Shown here: in pieces, positions 17,947 to 26,854 of the stretch
How positions within the stretch are numbered: the first letter of the stretch is position 1
Layout of the letters: each line of letters opens with the position of its first letter
Assembly (NCBI GenBank): GCA_028284745.1
Contig: JANQRC010000035.1
Coordinates: forward strand, 38,002 to 102,001
Direction: 5' to 3'
Origin: Flavobacteriaceae bacterium
GTDB lineage: Bacteria; Bacteroidota; Bacteroidia; Flavobacteriales; Flavobacteriaceae
DNA length: 64,000 nucleotides
Program-made: the position numbers and the translations under genes
Notes under the pieces: generated by a model
Database searches by the model: none
What the model was told of the DNA's origin: nothing
What the model saw: the letters and a program-made list of their open reading frames with translations, nothing else

Positions 17947-19344
17947 ATGTTGACCGAACCGAAGCTGTTATACGCTACAACGTTACTTTTTTTTATTCTT
18001 GGATGTAAAGATACTACCACTGTAGACGCTAAGGGCACATACTTTGGTGGCCAGATCATTAATCCCAAGGACAGCCATGTGTACCTCTACAAGAAAGATG
18101 TTCTGGTAGATTCGGTTGCGTTGGACAACGACAACAAGTTTCTGATCGAGCTAGAAAATGTCGAAGAAGGGCTCTACAACTTCAAGCATTCTCCCGAATA
18201 CCAATATGTATATATCAAACCACAAGATAGCGTACTGATCAGGTTGAATACTATTGAATTCGACGAATCCCTTGTGTTTACAGGCAACGGTGCCGGGCTT
18301 AACAACTTCCTTATCGAGATGTACCTTATTCATGAAGATGAGGAATCATTGATGCGAAAGCTCTTCAAGAAACCTCACGACCTGTTTATAAGGTCGTTAG
18401 ACTCACTGGTCACTATGAAGAAGGAGCAATTGGATGAGCTCCTGGAGGACAAGACGCTAACCGATGGCCAGCAAAAGATCGCCAAGGCGAGCCTAGAGTT
18501 TCCATACTACCAACATAAAGAGACCTATCCATATTTACACCGCAACCTTCACGGAAAGGATCATTTCGAACAGTTGCCAGCAAATTTCTACGCATATCGC
18601 GACAAGGTTGATTACAACGACGAGTTGCTTTCTCATTTCAGGCCTTACCTAAATTTCTTAATAACCAATATCAGTAATCGGTCGTACACGATTCATGCTG
18701 ACATGAAGTACGAGAACTCATTAGAGTTTAATCTGAATAGGGTAAATCTCATCGACAGCATTATCGTAAACGAGCAGTTGAAAAACAATCTTTTACGCTA
18801 TTTTTCATACGATTTCTTACTTGGGAATCAGGATATTGAAGAAAATGAAGTGTATCTTAAAGAATACTTCAGCATTTCTACCAGCAACGAACACGACCGA
18901 GAGATAGACAAGCTATATCACAGTATTCGCGACCTGCAAACAGGAAAGCAACTACCAGATATAAAAGTGGCGACGCAGAGATCCAAATTCGCTGAAGTCC
19001 AGAATCTTCTTGGCAATAGGAAGACTCGTGTATATTACTTTTGGTCCATGGACCAGAAGAAACACTTAAAAAATGTTCTGAAGCACGTGTACAAGCTCCA
19101 AAAAAAATATCCTGATATTCAATTTGTAGGCATCAATGTCAACAAAGACCATAAGAAATGGATAGGCACTTGCGAAAAAATGGACCTTCCGTTTGATGGA
19201 CAATATCGTGCCGTAGATTTCGATAAAATGAGCAAGGAGCTCGTCTTGAATACGTTGAACAAAGCGATCATTGTTGACAAAGACAACAAGATAATCAACG
19301 GTTTTGCCAACATCAATGACCTCGGCAACCTGGATAACATGTAG
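17947..19344 (+). CDS. Lipoprotein with cysteine-less thioredoxin-like C-terminal domain
   Basis: 465 aa. Lipobox LLFFILGC with lipid Cys20, so probably an outer-membrane or periplasmic lipoprotein. The N-terminal part (GTYFGGQIINPKDSHVYLYK, residues about 30-115) looks like the beta-rich DUF4369-type domain often fused to TlpA-like thioredoxins in Bacteroidota. The C-terminal part (about 340-465) has the thioredoxin fold pattern (RVYYFWS, IQFVGINVNKD, KAIIVDKDNKII), but the redox CxxC is replaced: after W366 the sequence is SMDQ. It should not catalyse thiol exchange and may have become a binding or structural protein. A TAGATTTG -7-like box lies at 17901-17908. Confidence 0.7.
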   Translation: MLTEPKLLYATTLLFFILGCKDTTTVDAKGTYFGGQIINPKDSHVYLYKKDVLVDSVALDNDNKFLIELENVEEGLYNFKHSPEYQYVYIKPQDSVLIRLNTIEFDESLVFTGNGAGLNNFLIEMYLIHEDEESLMRKLFKKPHDLFIRSLDSLVTMKKEQLDELLEDKTLTDGQQKIAKASLEFPYYQHKETYPYLHRNLHGKDHFEQLPANFYAYRDKVDYNDELLSHFRPYLNFLITNISNRSYTIHADMKYENSLEFNLNRVNLIDSIIVNEQLKNNLLRYFSYDFLLGNQDIEENEVYLKEYFSISTSNEHDREIDKLYHSIRDLQTGKQLPDIKVATQRSKFAEVQNLLGNRKTRVYYFWSMDQKKHLKNVLKHVYKLQKKYPDIQFVGINVNKDHKKWIGTCEKMDLPFDGQYRAVDFDKMSKELVLNTLNKAIIVDKDNKIINGFANINDLGNLDNM

Positions 19345-19345
19345 G

Positions 19346-19372
19346 CATAAAAGATCCCGCACAAAGCGGGAT
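19346..19372 (-). terminator. Hairpin terminator after the transaldolase-like gene
   Basis: Perfect 7-bp stem ATCCCGC (19354-19360) / GCGGGAT (19366-19372). On the minus strand it is followed by CTTTTA. It stands between convergent gene ends. The T run is short. Confidence 0.5.
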
Positions 19373-19395
19373 GTATGATCGATCGATAACCCGGT

Positions 19396-20052
19396 CTATT
19401 GATTCCCCTTTCTGTAGTCGGCAAGAAACTTGTCCAGACCAATGTCTGTCAGTGGGTGCTTCAACAGTCCCGTGATCGAGGATAATGGCCCAGTCATCAC
19501 ATCGGCACCTATATGAGCACATTCTATCACATGCATCGTATGGCGTACCGAAGCAGCTAGTATCTGTGTTTCAAACCCATAATTGTCATAGATCTCACGT
19601 ATATCAGCTATTAGTTCTAGACCATCTGAAGAGATATCATCCAAGCGACCAATAAAGGGAGACATATACGTTGCCCCAGCTTTTGCGGCAAGCAATGCCT
19701 GGCCTGAAGAGAACACCAATGTGCAGTTTGTCTTGATGCCATGATCGCTAAAATACTTAATGGCCTTCACTCCTTCTTTGATCATAGGCACTTTTACAAC
19801 GATCTGGGGGTGCAGGTCTGCAAGTGCTTCGCCCTCTTTGACGATACCATCAAAGTCGGTAGCGATTACCTCAGCCGAAACATCTCCGTCTACAATGTTA
19901 CAGATGTCTACATAATGCTTCAAAATATTGTTTTGCCCAGTAATGCCTTCTTTGGCCATCAGTGAAGGATTGGTAGTGACCCCATCAAGGACGCCCAGTT
20001 CTTGGGCTTCACGAATTTGGTCTAGGTTGGCAGTGTCAATGAAAAATTTCAT
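19396..20052 (-). CDS. Small transaldolase / fructose-6-phosphate aldolase
   Basis: Class I aldolase of the TalC/FSA (transaldolase type 3B) family, 218 aa, which fits the family length. Motifs: [10 protein letters not shown] and [13 protein letters not shown] at the N-terminus, the Schiff-base Lys87 in IVVKVPM, and [20 protein letters not shown] followed by SPFIGRLDD. Family members with an active-site pattern like this are annotated either as transaldolase of the pentose phosphate pathway or as fructose-6-phosphate aldolase, and sequence alone does not separate them. Cytosolic. Transcribed alone toward the terminator at 19346-19372; the SRP RNA lies upstream on the same strand. Confidence 0.9.
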   Translation of the reverse strand: MKFFIDTANLDQIREAQELGVLDGVTTNPSLMAKEGITGQNNILKHYVDICNIVDGDVSAEVIATDFDGIVKEGEALADLHPQIVVKVPMIKEGVKAIKYFSDHGIKTNCTLVFSSGQALLAAKAGATYMSPFIGRLDDISSDGLELIADIREIYDNYGFETQILAASVRHTMHVIECAHIGADVMTGPLSSITGLLKHPLTDIGLDKFLADYRKGNQ

Positions 20053-20154
20053 CTAGAATCGTTTTATGATGTTGTATCGCAAAACTACGATTAAAATCAG
20101 CATGAATGCGGGGAAGTTTTTAACGAAGATCGTTAACAACAGGGTACAAAAAAT

Positions 20155-20248
20155 GGCAAGCTACCTACATCGCACCGCTACGACCGAATACCCTTGCTGC
20201 GTTCCCGCCCTGGGGGATTCAACGGGAGCTGGTCGTGTAGGACTTGCC
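20155..20248 (-). ncRNA. ffs: Signal recognition particle RNA (small, 4.5S-type)
   Basis: On the minus strand the region folds as one long hairpin: the ends GGCAAG/CTTGCC plus CCTACA/TGTAGG pair, and the tip carries the SRP domain IV signature, reading CAGG-GC-GGGAAC-GC-AGCA-AGG. It has the GGAA tetraloop (plus-strand TTCC at 20202-20205) flanked by the asymmetric loop with AGCA. About 94 nt, the normal small bacterial size. Binds Ffh and directs membrane-protein ribosomes to the translocon. Ends are set from the terminal pairing and may be off by a few bases. Confidence 0.88.
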
Positions 20249-20339
20249 ACCGCAAAGATACAACCCTTTTTATCGTTGGCAAACCCTTTTTGTGTCTTAA
20301 TTTTTTCGATACCTTCGCTCTCTAATTGAATCATTGAAA

Positions 20340-21392
20340 ATGAAGATCATACGTTTTAGCGGCAGCATCCTACTCATCGCTTTGCTTTCTGCTTGCAACG
20401 GGAGAATGACCGTGCAACGCAGTGGCCTTTTCATCGAAGTTTCAGAAAAAAAGCAACTGTACACCCTAGACGAATCCATCGATGTTCAATTAAAAAATCC
20501 GAAAGGCCTTGTGTTGACTAAGGTGAATCTCTTCTTTGAGAAACAGCCAATAATAGCCTCTCAAGACAATAGCGTGACCATTTCGCTTGCTGACAAAAAA
20601 GTAGGGAGGCAAAACCTGATAGCGGCCGTTGTCGTTGGAGAAGACACGCTACGCGTTACCAAGCGCATTACACTGGTCGGCCCCAATACCCCGAAATTAT
20701 ATACCTACAAAGTACTAAATGAGTATCCACACGATCGCGACGCATACACCCAGGGGTTGGAATTTCACCATGGCACACTCTATGAGAGCACGGGCCAATA
20801 CGGCGAATCTTCGCTGCGGAAATTGAACTATCTCGAAGGTACCGTAGAGACCAATGTCCCACTCTCTAAAAATATCTTTGGTGAAGGGTTGACCATCCTG
20901 AACAACAAACTCTACCAACTTACCTGGAAGGCCAATACAGGCTTTATCTACAACTTGGAAACACTAGAGCGTGAAGGTTCTTTTGCCTATGGGAACAGCA
21001 GACAAGGTTGGGGATTGTGCAACGACGGGCAAAAGCTCTACAAATCGGATGGTACCGAGAAGATCTGGACATTGGACCCCGAAACACTGGTAGAAGAAGA
21101 TTTCATCCAGGTATATACCAACAAGAAGAAAATCCCAAGTCTGAACGAGTTGGAGTGGGTCGACGGTAAGATCTATGCGAACATCTATCAACAGAATGGC
21201 GTGGCCATTATCAACCCGGCCAGCGGCGTCGTAGAAGGTGTGATCGACTTCAGCCCGTTGAAAAAGGAAGTCGCACAGCACGACGAACTAGATGTGCTCA
21301 ACGGCATTGCTTTCAACAAGGATACGGGAACACTCTTTGTTACAGGCAAGAACTGGGACAAGCTCTTCGAAGTAGAAGTCATGGAAAAGTAA
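20340..21392 (+). CDS. Glutaminyl-peptide cyclotransferase (glutamine cyclotransferase family)
   Basis: Exported enzyme that cyclises N-terminal Gln to pyroglutamate, of the plant/bacterial beta-propeller type. 350 aa from ATG 20340. Signal peptide with lipobox LLSACNG (lipid Cys19). Residues about 25-110 form an extra N-terminal beta domain. The propeller then shows the family signature YPHDRDAYTQGLEFHHG and LYESTGQYGESSLRKL, repeated blades with NKLYQLTW, and EWVDGKIYANIYQ. Pyroglutamate formation is common on mature T9SS-exported proteins of Bacteroidota, so a role in maturing secreted proteins is plausible. The stop overlaps the thioesterase start by one base. Confidence 0.88.
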   Translation: MKIIRFSGSILLIALLSACNGRMTVQRSGLFIEVSEKKQLYTLDESIDVQLKNPKGLVLTKVNLFFEKQPIIASQDNSVTISLADKKVGRQNLIAAVVVGEDTLRVTKRITLVGPNTPKLYTYKVLNEYPHDRDAYTQGLEFHHGTLYESTGQYGESSLRKLNYLEGTVETNVPLSKNIFGEGLTILNNKLYQLTWKANTGFIYNLETLEREGSFAYGNSRQGWGLCNDGQKLYKSDGTEKIWTLDPETLVEEDFIQVYTNKKKIPSLNELEWVDGKIYANIYQQNGVAIINPASGVVEGVIDFSPLKKEVAQHDELDVLNGIAFNKDTGTLFVTGKNWDKLFEVEVMEK

Positions 21393-21778
21393 TGGCAAAA
21401 CAATTCACCACTGAAGTGATCGTCACCCAACAAGACCTAGACGAGTTACAGCATGTTAACAACGTACGGTATTTGCAATGGGTACAAGATGTTGCCAAAG
21501 CGCATTGGGAAGGTCTTGCGCCATCGGGTATGCAGGACCATTACGTATGGGTCGTTGTGAACCATTTCATTGAATACAAGGGCGAGGCCAAAGATGGCGA
21601 CCAATTGAAGATCAACACCTATATAGAAGAATCCAAAGGCGTTACCTCTGTTCGTATTGTAGAGATCCATAAAGGTGAAAAGTTGATCACCAAGGCCAAG
21701 ACCACATGGTGTCTGTTGGATGTTGGAACTAGAAAGCCTACACGCATTCCTGAAACTATTGCGCAACTCTTCGAGTAA
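21392..21778 (+). CDS. Acyl-CoA thioesterase, hotdog fold (4HBT/YbgC-like)
   Basis: 128 aa, typical length for a single hotdog domain. The conserved N-terminal motif is seen as LDELQHVNNVRYLQWVQD, where the usual catalytic Asp position (D-x-x-x-H-x-N-N) reads D-E-L-Q-H-V-N-N, so the active-site pattern is D-x3-HVNN. The rest alternates strands (KINTYIEESKGVTSVRIVEI). Hydrolyses a thioester, substrate unknown. Translationally coupled to the glutaminyl cyclotransferase gene (TAATG). Confidence 0.85.
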   Translation: MAKQFTTEVIVTQQDLDELQHVNNVRYLQWVQDVAKAHWEGLAPSGMQDHYVWVVVNHFIEYKGEAKDGDQLKINTYIEESKGVTSVRIVEIHKGEKLITKAKTTWCLLDVGTRKPTRIPETIAQLFE

Positions 21779-21957
21779 GATGGCATCATCACAGTAAGCC
21801 GCCATGGATTCAAATCATAGTTCTTTGGATGAGACGATGAGATTTCTCACCACGTTCGATAATGACAATAAACATCAAAAATTACAAAGTTTCGACCATT
21901 AGTTAAACAATAAACCATCTGCTGAAAAGTTTTACATTTACACAAACAAATCGTCGC

Positions 21958-23517
21958 ATGAAGAATCTTTGCCTCTCGTTCCTCTTATTGTTGTTGATCA
22001 TAGGGCTTGGCAGTTGCCGTAACGACTTCGAATTCACTCCCTCGGCACAAGGCATCGAATTCTCCAGAGATACCATCTATCTGGATACCGTATTCACCAA
22101 TATCGGGTCCAGTACCTACAACCTAAAAGTATACAACCGCAGTGACGAGGACATTAGCATTCCCACTGTGCGGCTGGCGGAAGGTGAGGCTTCTAACTAT
22201 CGCCTCAATGTAGACGGGCGGGCAGGAAAATCGTTCGAAAATGTCGAGATCTTTGCCAAAGACAGTATTTTCATCTTTGTAGAGACCACGCTAGATATTC
22301 AAGAATTGGCTTCAAATGCCTTAGAATTTCTATATACCGACCAGATCGTCTTTGAAGGCAGCGATAATCAAGAGCAAGTAGAATTGGTAACACTCGTCAA
22401 AGATGCTGTATTCTTGTTTCCGCAGACCAATGACGAAGGAATCACTGAAAGTCTTCTATTAGGTGAAGACGAAGAAGGCAACGAGATCCGTATTGAAGGG
22501 TTCTTCTTAGAAGATGACGAACTGAACTTCACCAACGAAAAACCCTATGTGATCTACGGCTATGCTGCAGTACCTAGCGATAGGACCCTAACGATAGATG
22601 CTGGCGCGCGCATACACTTTCACCGCGATTCTGGGATCTTAGTGGCCAACAATGGCACCTTGTTGGTCAACGGTGCACTGAGCAACGATCCAGAATTACA
22701 AGAGAACGAAGTGATCTTTGAAAGCGACCGATTAGAGCCTGCTTTTGACGACGTACCCGGACAATGGGGTGCTATTTGGCTTACGGCAGGCAGTACAGGA
22801 CATCGGATCGACCATGCTACCATCAAAAATGGCACAGTAGGCATCCTTATGGATAGCAATGACGGCACTGCCGACCCAACGCTCACCATACAGAACAGCA
22901 CTTTTCTGAACCATGCTGCGGTTGGTTTGTTGGGAAGAACAGCGACCATCGATGCTTCTAATTCAGTCTTTGGCAATGCAGGGCAGTCTTCGGTCTACTG
23001 TAACATTGGTGGGCGCTATAACTTTACCCATTGTACCATTGCCAATTACTGGCAGAATAGTTTTAGAAGTGTCCCTGCCCTGTTGATCGACAACTATGTG
23101 GAAGTCAGCGAGACGGAAGTCTTTGCGCAAGACCTAGAGGCGGCCAATTTCAACAACTGCATCATCTTTGGTAGCAACAATCTAGAATTCTTTGTAGACC
23201 GTGTGGATGCTGCTGCTTTCAATTTTCAGCTGAACAATTGTCTGGTACGTCTGCAAGATACCAACGGAACATTAAGTAGTAATCCATTATTCAATTTTGA
23301 CGATGCTGAGCGCTACAACAACATACTATTCAACCAAGAGCCCGACTTTTTCAATACCGACCAGCAGCTGTTTACTATTGGAGAAGCTTCCGCTGCCAAC
23401 GGCACCGCCGACCCTGCTTTTTCTGCCCTCTTCCCTATTGACTTGCTCGGCATAGATCGTTCTACGACCGCTCCTGACATGGGCGCTTACGAGAGTATGG
23501 TATTCCCTGAGGAATAA
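21958..23517 (+). CDS. Exported lipoprotein with right-handed beta-helix-like repeats
   Basis: 519 aa. Signal peptide with lipobox LIIGLGSC (lipid Cys20), so anchored in the outer membrane or exposed. The first 130 residues are Ig/choice-of-anchor-like (FSRDTIYLDTVFTNIGSS, NLKVYNRSDEDISIPTV). The middle and C-terminal part has short strands of the parallel beta-helix type (HRIDHATIKNGTVGIL, LTIQNSTFLNHAAVGLLG, NFTHCTIANYWQN, NNCIIFGSNNLEFF) and ends with LGIDRSTTAPDMGAYE, a motif common in polysaccharide-related and surface beta-helix proteins. Similar proteins are frequent in flavobacteria and their role is unknown. No catalytic residues can be assigned. Confidence 0.72.
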   Translation: MKNLCLSFLLLLLIIGLGSCRNDFEFTPSAQGIEFSRDTIYLDTVFTNIGSSTYNLKVYNRSDEDISIPTVRLAEGEASNYRLNVDGRAGKSFENVEIFAKDSIFIFVETTLDIQELASNALEFLYTDQIVFEGSDNQEQVELVTLVKDAVFLFPQTNDEGITESLLLGEDEEGNEIRIEGFFLEDDELNFTNEKPYVIYGYAAVPSDRTLTIDAGARIHFHRDSGILVANNGTLLVNGALSNDPELQENEVIFESDRLEPAFDDVPGQWGAIWLTAGSTGHRIDHATIKNGTVGILMDSNDGTADPTLTIQNSTFLNHAAVGLLGRTATIDASNSVFGNAGQSSVYCNIGGRYNFTHCTIANYWQNSFRSVPALLIDNYVEVSETEVFAQDLEAANFNNCIIFGSNNLEFFVDRVDAAAFNFQLNNCLVRLQDTNGTLSSNPLFNFDDAERYNNILFNQEPDFFNTDQQLFTIGEASAANGTADPAFSALFPIDLLGIDRSTTAPDMGAYESMVFPEE

Positions 23518-23975
23518 ACTATCAAAATCGTTCATAACTTCTTACGACTCTTTTGTCGCCGCTATTGACTTCGAAAGAAATTTCAGGTAACTTTCGCTTA
23601 CCAGCGTTAAACATGGGTTAAAACTCACTTTAGCCAATCGCTAGGAAATAGTATGCATTCTGTGAAAACATTGATTGCAATTTGAATAAAAGAAATAACG
23701 AAAAAGACAATGATCAATTATGGCTAGAACTCCAAGATGGAAAAGTAAAGGCCTTAAGCATGGGGTTTGGGAAATAGAATTTTCGTCCTGGAAGTATTTT
23801 CACGATTATATTAGACAAGAAATGGTATTAACATCGCCCAACTACGGCTATAAGTAATCACCACTACTCGCCTACTTCTGAAAACCTGCGAGAATTTTCA
23901 GTTTCGTGTGTAGTTGCCAAGTTAAGTGCTAGCCGCTAACCCGTGCAACCAATCACACAAGACCGTAAGCGAACA
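23518..23975. other. Gene-poor region of 458 bases
   Basis: Contains a 45-codon ORF (23720-23857) that may be a gene relic. Otherwise I see no reading frame above about 60 codons that looks coding, no hairpin with a T run and no terminal repeats. The base composition is more AT-rich than the flanking genes. Confidence 0.5.
23720..23857 (+). pseudogene. Short ORF resembling the start of an FRG-domain protein
   Basis: 45 codons beginning MARTPRWKSKGLKHGVWEIE and continuing FSSWKYFHDYIRQEM up to the stop at 23855-23857. The pattern (short strand, then a serine-tryptophan and an amphipathic helix) resembles the N-terminus of FRG-domain proteins, which normally continues with a Y-x-[FWY]-R-G-Q motif. 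The ORF stops at YGYK, where that motif would come. It is either a relic of a larger accessory gene or a chance small ORF. Confidence 0.3.
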
Positions 23976-25202
23976 CTATTTATTCTTCTCCTCGATCCAC
24001 TTGGCCATGTACTTGGTGCTTTGTAGCTTATGGTGTTGTAGCATGGCACCCGTGAAATTTTGTTGTCTGCGGACTTTCAGCGTATTGCAGACATCGGCCA
24101 TCCTTTTGGTAAAACAGTTTGTGTGTTGTCCTTTCAAAAAACGTTCTTCAATCAGGGTTTGTCCCAATTGTTGTGCTAAATGCCATGCTTCCTTGTCGGT
24201 GTACAAGCGTAGGGAGCGTTCTACAAATGTTCTGGTATCATCTACAATACTGCCTGGCCACGGGAGGTTGCCGTGCATCCCTTCAGCACCGATAAGAGTA
24301 GTGACACTTGGTGTGCCATGGATCATGGCATCTAACAGCTTTCCTTTTAAGCCTGCACCAAAACGCAAAGGTGCCAAACAAACTCTGGCGCGTTGCATCA
24401 CAGATCTCACATCTTTGGCCCAGCCTTTGATCAGAAAGCCTTCGGCCTCATTGTGCAACCGCATGACCTTCTTTGGTGGATACGCACCGTAGACATGCAA
24501 CTCGGTATCGGGCAATTGTTGGCGTATGAGTGGCCAGATCTGTTGTTTCAATTGCAAGACCGAATCCCAATTGGGCGCATGCATGAAGTTGCCAATCGTG
24601 ACAAAGTGTCCGCGTTCTTCAAAAGAAGGCAGGCTTTCTCGGTTGGGAACTTCCGTTACCATAAAAGGCACATACTGCAGTAGGCTCTCATCGACCTTAA
24701 ATAGGTTTTGTAAGATGTCCATTTCAACCTCACTGATCATCAAACTCAGGTCGCAGCGGTAGATGCTTGCCAGTTCGCGCTTTGCCAATTCACTATCGAG
24801 CAACATTTCAAATTGAAAAGGTTTATCGTTAGCTATAGCTTCTTCCCTGGCCTTTCGCAGACAATGCAGGTCTTCGGTATCTAATAGTCGTACGGCATCT
24901 GGGCAATGCTCGACCAAGCGCCAGCCAAACTGTTCTTCGGTCATAAAACGATCAAAGAGCACTGCTTTGGGGTTCAACTTCAGAAGAAGATCATCGAAAC
25001 TAGCATGATTTAGCTGTATCGTAGTCGTTTTGATTCCAAGATCAGCAAGGTCAGTACTATAATCGTCTTGCTGGGCAGTAGATGTAAAAGTGATCTGCCA
25101 ATCATCCTCTTGAAATAGACGTAACAGCTGCAACATGCGGTTACCAGCAGCAGTGGCTATGGGCGCTGGCCAAACGGCTCCGATGACGAGAAGTTTTTTC
25201 AC
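23976..25202 (-). CDS. Glycosyltransferase, GT-B fold (GT4-like)
   Basis: 408 aa, two Rossmann halves. The N-terminus is MKKLLVIGAVWPAPIATAAG with the donor/acceptor-side GN repeat; the C-terminal domain has FVTIGNFMHAPNWDSV, LHVYGAYPPK, GFLIKGWAKDV and the nucleotide-sugar region CLAPLRFGAGLKGKLLDAM followed by HGTPSVTTLIGAEGM, which matches GT4-type EX7E-like segments in position although the Glu pair is not classical. Probably transfers a sugar in surface glycan synthesis. It stands alone and is not next to the 35-41 kb polysaccharide genes. Acceptor unknown. Confidence 0.8.
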   Translation of the reverse strand: MKKLLVIGAVWPAPIATAAGNRMLQLLRLFQEDDWQITFTSTAQQDDYSTDLADLGIKTTTIQLNHASFDDLLLKLNPKAVLFDRFMTEEQFGWRLVEHCPDAVRLLDTEDLHCLRKAREEAIANDKPFQFEMLLDSELAKRELASIYRCDLSLMISEVEMDILQNLFKVDESLLQYVPFMVTEVPNRESLPSFEERGHFVTIGNFMHAPNWDSVLQLKQQIWPLIRQQLPDTELHVYGAYPPKKVMRLHNEAEGFLIKGWAKDVRSVMQRARVCLAPLRFGAGLKGKLLDAMIHGTPSVTTLIGAEGMHGNLPWPGSIVDDTRTFVERSLRLYTDKEAWHLAQQLGQTLIEERFLKGQHTNCFTKRMADVCNTLKVRRQQNFTGAMLQHHKLQSTKYMAKWIEEKNK

Positions 25203-25296
25203 AAAAGGAAAGATACAGCAAATAAATTAACGATTCATGAATAACGAATGACAAATGATGAAGTAAAAAGGCTGATCACTTCAAAAATCATGGATC

Positions 25297-25380
25297 CTGC
25301 CTACGGCAGACATTAATTGTTGATCGTTAATAAGTAAAGGGATTTCTCAGTCGTTCTAGTAGAGCTGCTTCGAAATGACA
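25297..25380. repeat. Degenerate REP-like palindrome remnants
   Basis: Two short pieces. CTGCCTACGGCAG (25297-25309) is a perfect 5-bp-stem hairpin. 25339-25380 (GGGATTTCTCAG ... TTCGAAATGACA) resembles the right arm of the fuller element at 31374-31464 (GGGATTCCTCGTCG ... TTCGGAATGACA). Lies between the glyA and glycosyltransferase genes. Confidence 0.5.
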
Positions 25381-25388
25381 AAAAGCAA

Positions 25389-26663
25389 TCAACTTTTGAA
25401 CAGTGGCCTTCCATCCATCAAACGATATACATGATCACCAATGCCCTCCAGATGCACTTGGTTCTCAGGGTGCTGAATGACCTCATCGATCAAATGTACG
25501 ATAGCTTCCATATCTTTTTCTACCAAACCACGGGTAGTGATCGCTGCAGTGCCTACTCGAATGCCAGAAGTCACAAACGGACTCTTGTCGTCAAAGGGCA
25601 CCATGTTCTTGTTCACGGTTATCTCTGCCTTCCCAAGCGCCTCTTCTGCCAACTTGCCCGTAACATTCTTGTTGCGAAGGTCGATCAGCATCATGTGATT
25701 GTCCGTACCACCAGAGATCAGGTGATAATCGCGCTCCACAAACGCCTTGGCCATCGCTTGAGCATTCTTCTTCACTTGAATGATATATTCTAGGAATTCA
25801 TCTGTCAATGCTTCACCAAAAGCAATGGCCTTGGCCGCAATGATGTGTTCTAATGGTCCGCCTTGGTTCCCTGGGAAAACTGCTGAATCAAATAGCGAGG
25901 ACATTTTCTTAGGCTTTCCGCTTTTGAAGCTCAGCCCAAAAGGATTGTCAAAATCTCTGCCAATCATGATCATTCCTCCCCTAGGTCCACGTAAGGTCTT
26001 ATGCGTTGTCGTGGTTACTACATGGCAATGTGGAAGCGGGTCGTTCAATACACCTTTGGCGATCAATCCTGCTGGATGCGAGATATCTGCCAATAACATG
26101 GCACCTACGTTGTCTGCGATCTGGCGGAACTTTTCAAAATCGATGTCTCTAGAGTAAGCAGAAGCACCCGCGATGATCAGTTGTGGACGTTCTTTTTCTG
26201 CAATGTCCGAGATATTGTCATAGTTGATTCTACCTGTGGCTTCCTCTACTCCGTAGAACACAGGATTATATAATTTCCCTGAGAAGTTCACTGGGCTTCC
26301 GTGCGTAAGGTGCCCGCCATGGCTAAGGTCAAACCCTAAGATCTTGTCTCCTGGGGTAAGGATCGCAGAAAATACAGCAGTATTGGCTTGCGAACCAGAG
26401 TGTGGTTGCACATTGGCCCACTCGGCACCGAACAATGCCTTGGCACGGTCGATGGCGATGGTCTCGATCTCGTCTACAACACGACAGCCGCCATAATAAC
26501 GCTTGCCCGGGTAGCCTTCGGCATACTTGTTTGTAAGTACTGAGCCAGCTGCTTCCATCACTTGGTCGCTGACAAAATTTTCAGAAGCAATGAGTTCGAC
26601 ACCATCCAATTGTCGTTCTCTCTCAGCTTCGATAAGTTCAAAAATCTGCTCGTCGCGTTGCAT
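25389..26663 (-). CDS. glyA: Serine hydroxymethyltransferase
   Basis: PLP enzyme interconverting serine and glycine with tetrahydrofolate, the main source of one-carbon units. 424 aa, normal length. Motifs: [10 protein letters not shown] near the N-terminus, [33 protein letters not shown], and the PLP Lys in [15 protein letters not shown]. Cytosolic. Divergent from the fumarylacetoacetase gene; the intergenic region holds a perfect 8-bp inverted repeat (26720-26740). A TAnnTTTG match on the minus strand lies about 45-50 bases upstream of the ATG. Confidence 0.98.
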   Translation of the reverse strand: MQRDEQIFELIEAERERQLDGVELIASENFVSDQVMEAAGSVLTNKYAEGYPGKRYYGGCRVVDEIETIAIDRAKALFGAEWANVQPHSGSQANTAVFSAILTPGDKILGFDLSHGGHLTHGSPVNFSGKLYNPVFYGVEEATGRINYDNISDIAEKERPQLIIAGASAYSRDIDFEKFRQIADNVGAMLLADISHPAGLIAKGVLNDPLPHCHVVTTTTHKTLRGPRGGMIMIGRDFDNPFGLSFKSGKPKKMSSLFDSAVFPGNQGGPLEHIIAAKAIAFGEALTDEFLEYIIQVKKNAQAMAKAFVERDYHLISGGTDNHMMLIDLRNKNVTGKLAEEALGKAEITVNKNMVPFDDKSPFVTSGIRVGTAAITTRGLVEKDMEAIVHLIDEVIQHPENQVHLEGIGDHVYRLMDGRPLFKS

Positions 26664-26719
26664 GTCTTTGGTCTAAGGTGAAATAAACATTAAAGATTTC
26701 AAAAGTATGAAAAAGCACA

Positions 26720-26740
26720 GTACAAAGCGTGTCTTTGTAC
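26720..26740. promoter_or_regulatory. Inverted repeat between glyA and fumarylacetoacetase genes
   Basis: Perfect 8-bp arms GTACAAAG (26720-26727) and CTTTGTAC (26733-26740) with a 5-base spacer, placed in the 190-base divergent promoter region. It has no T run, so it is more likely an operator than a terminator. The regulator is unknown. Confidence 0.4.
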
Positions 26741-26854
26741 GGAGGATACTAACAATTTTTGAACAAGGTGAACAGCCTCGGAAAAAGAAGACAAACTTTA
26801 TCGTTTTCATTTTATTTTTTTTATAATATTGTTGTTGAATTAAAACGTTTTCCA

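Noticed and set aside
20066..20329. 87-codon plus-strand frame between the transaldolase and glutaminyl cyclase genes
   Set aside because: It runs across the SRP RNA gene, whose hairpin and GGAA tetraloop explain the sequence.
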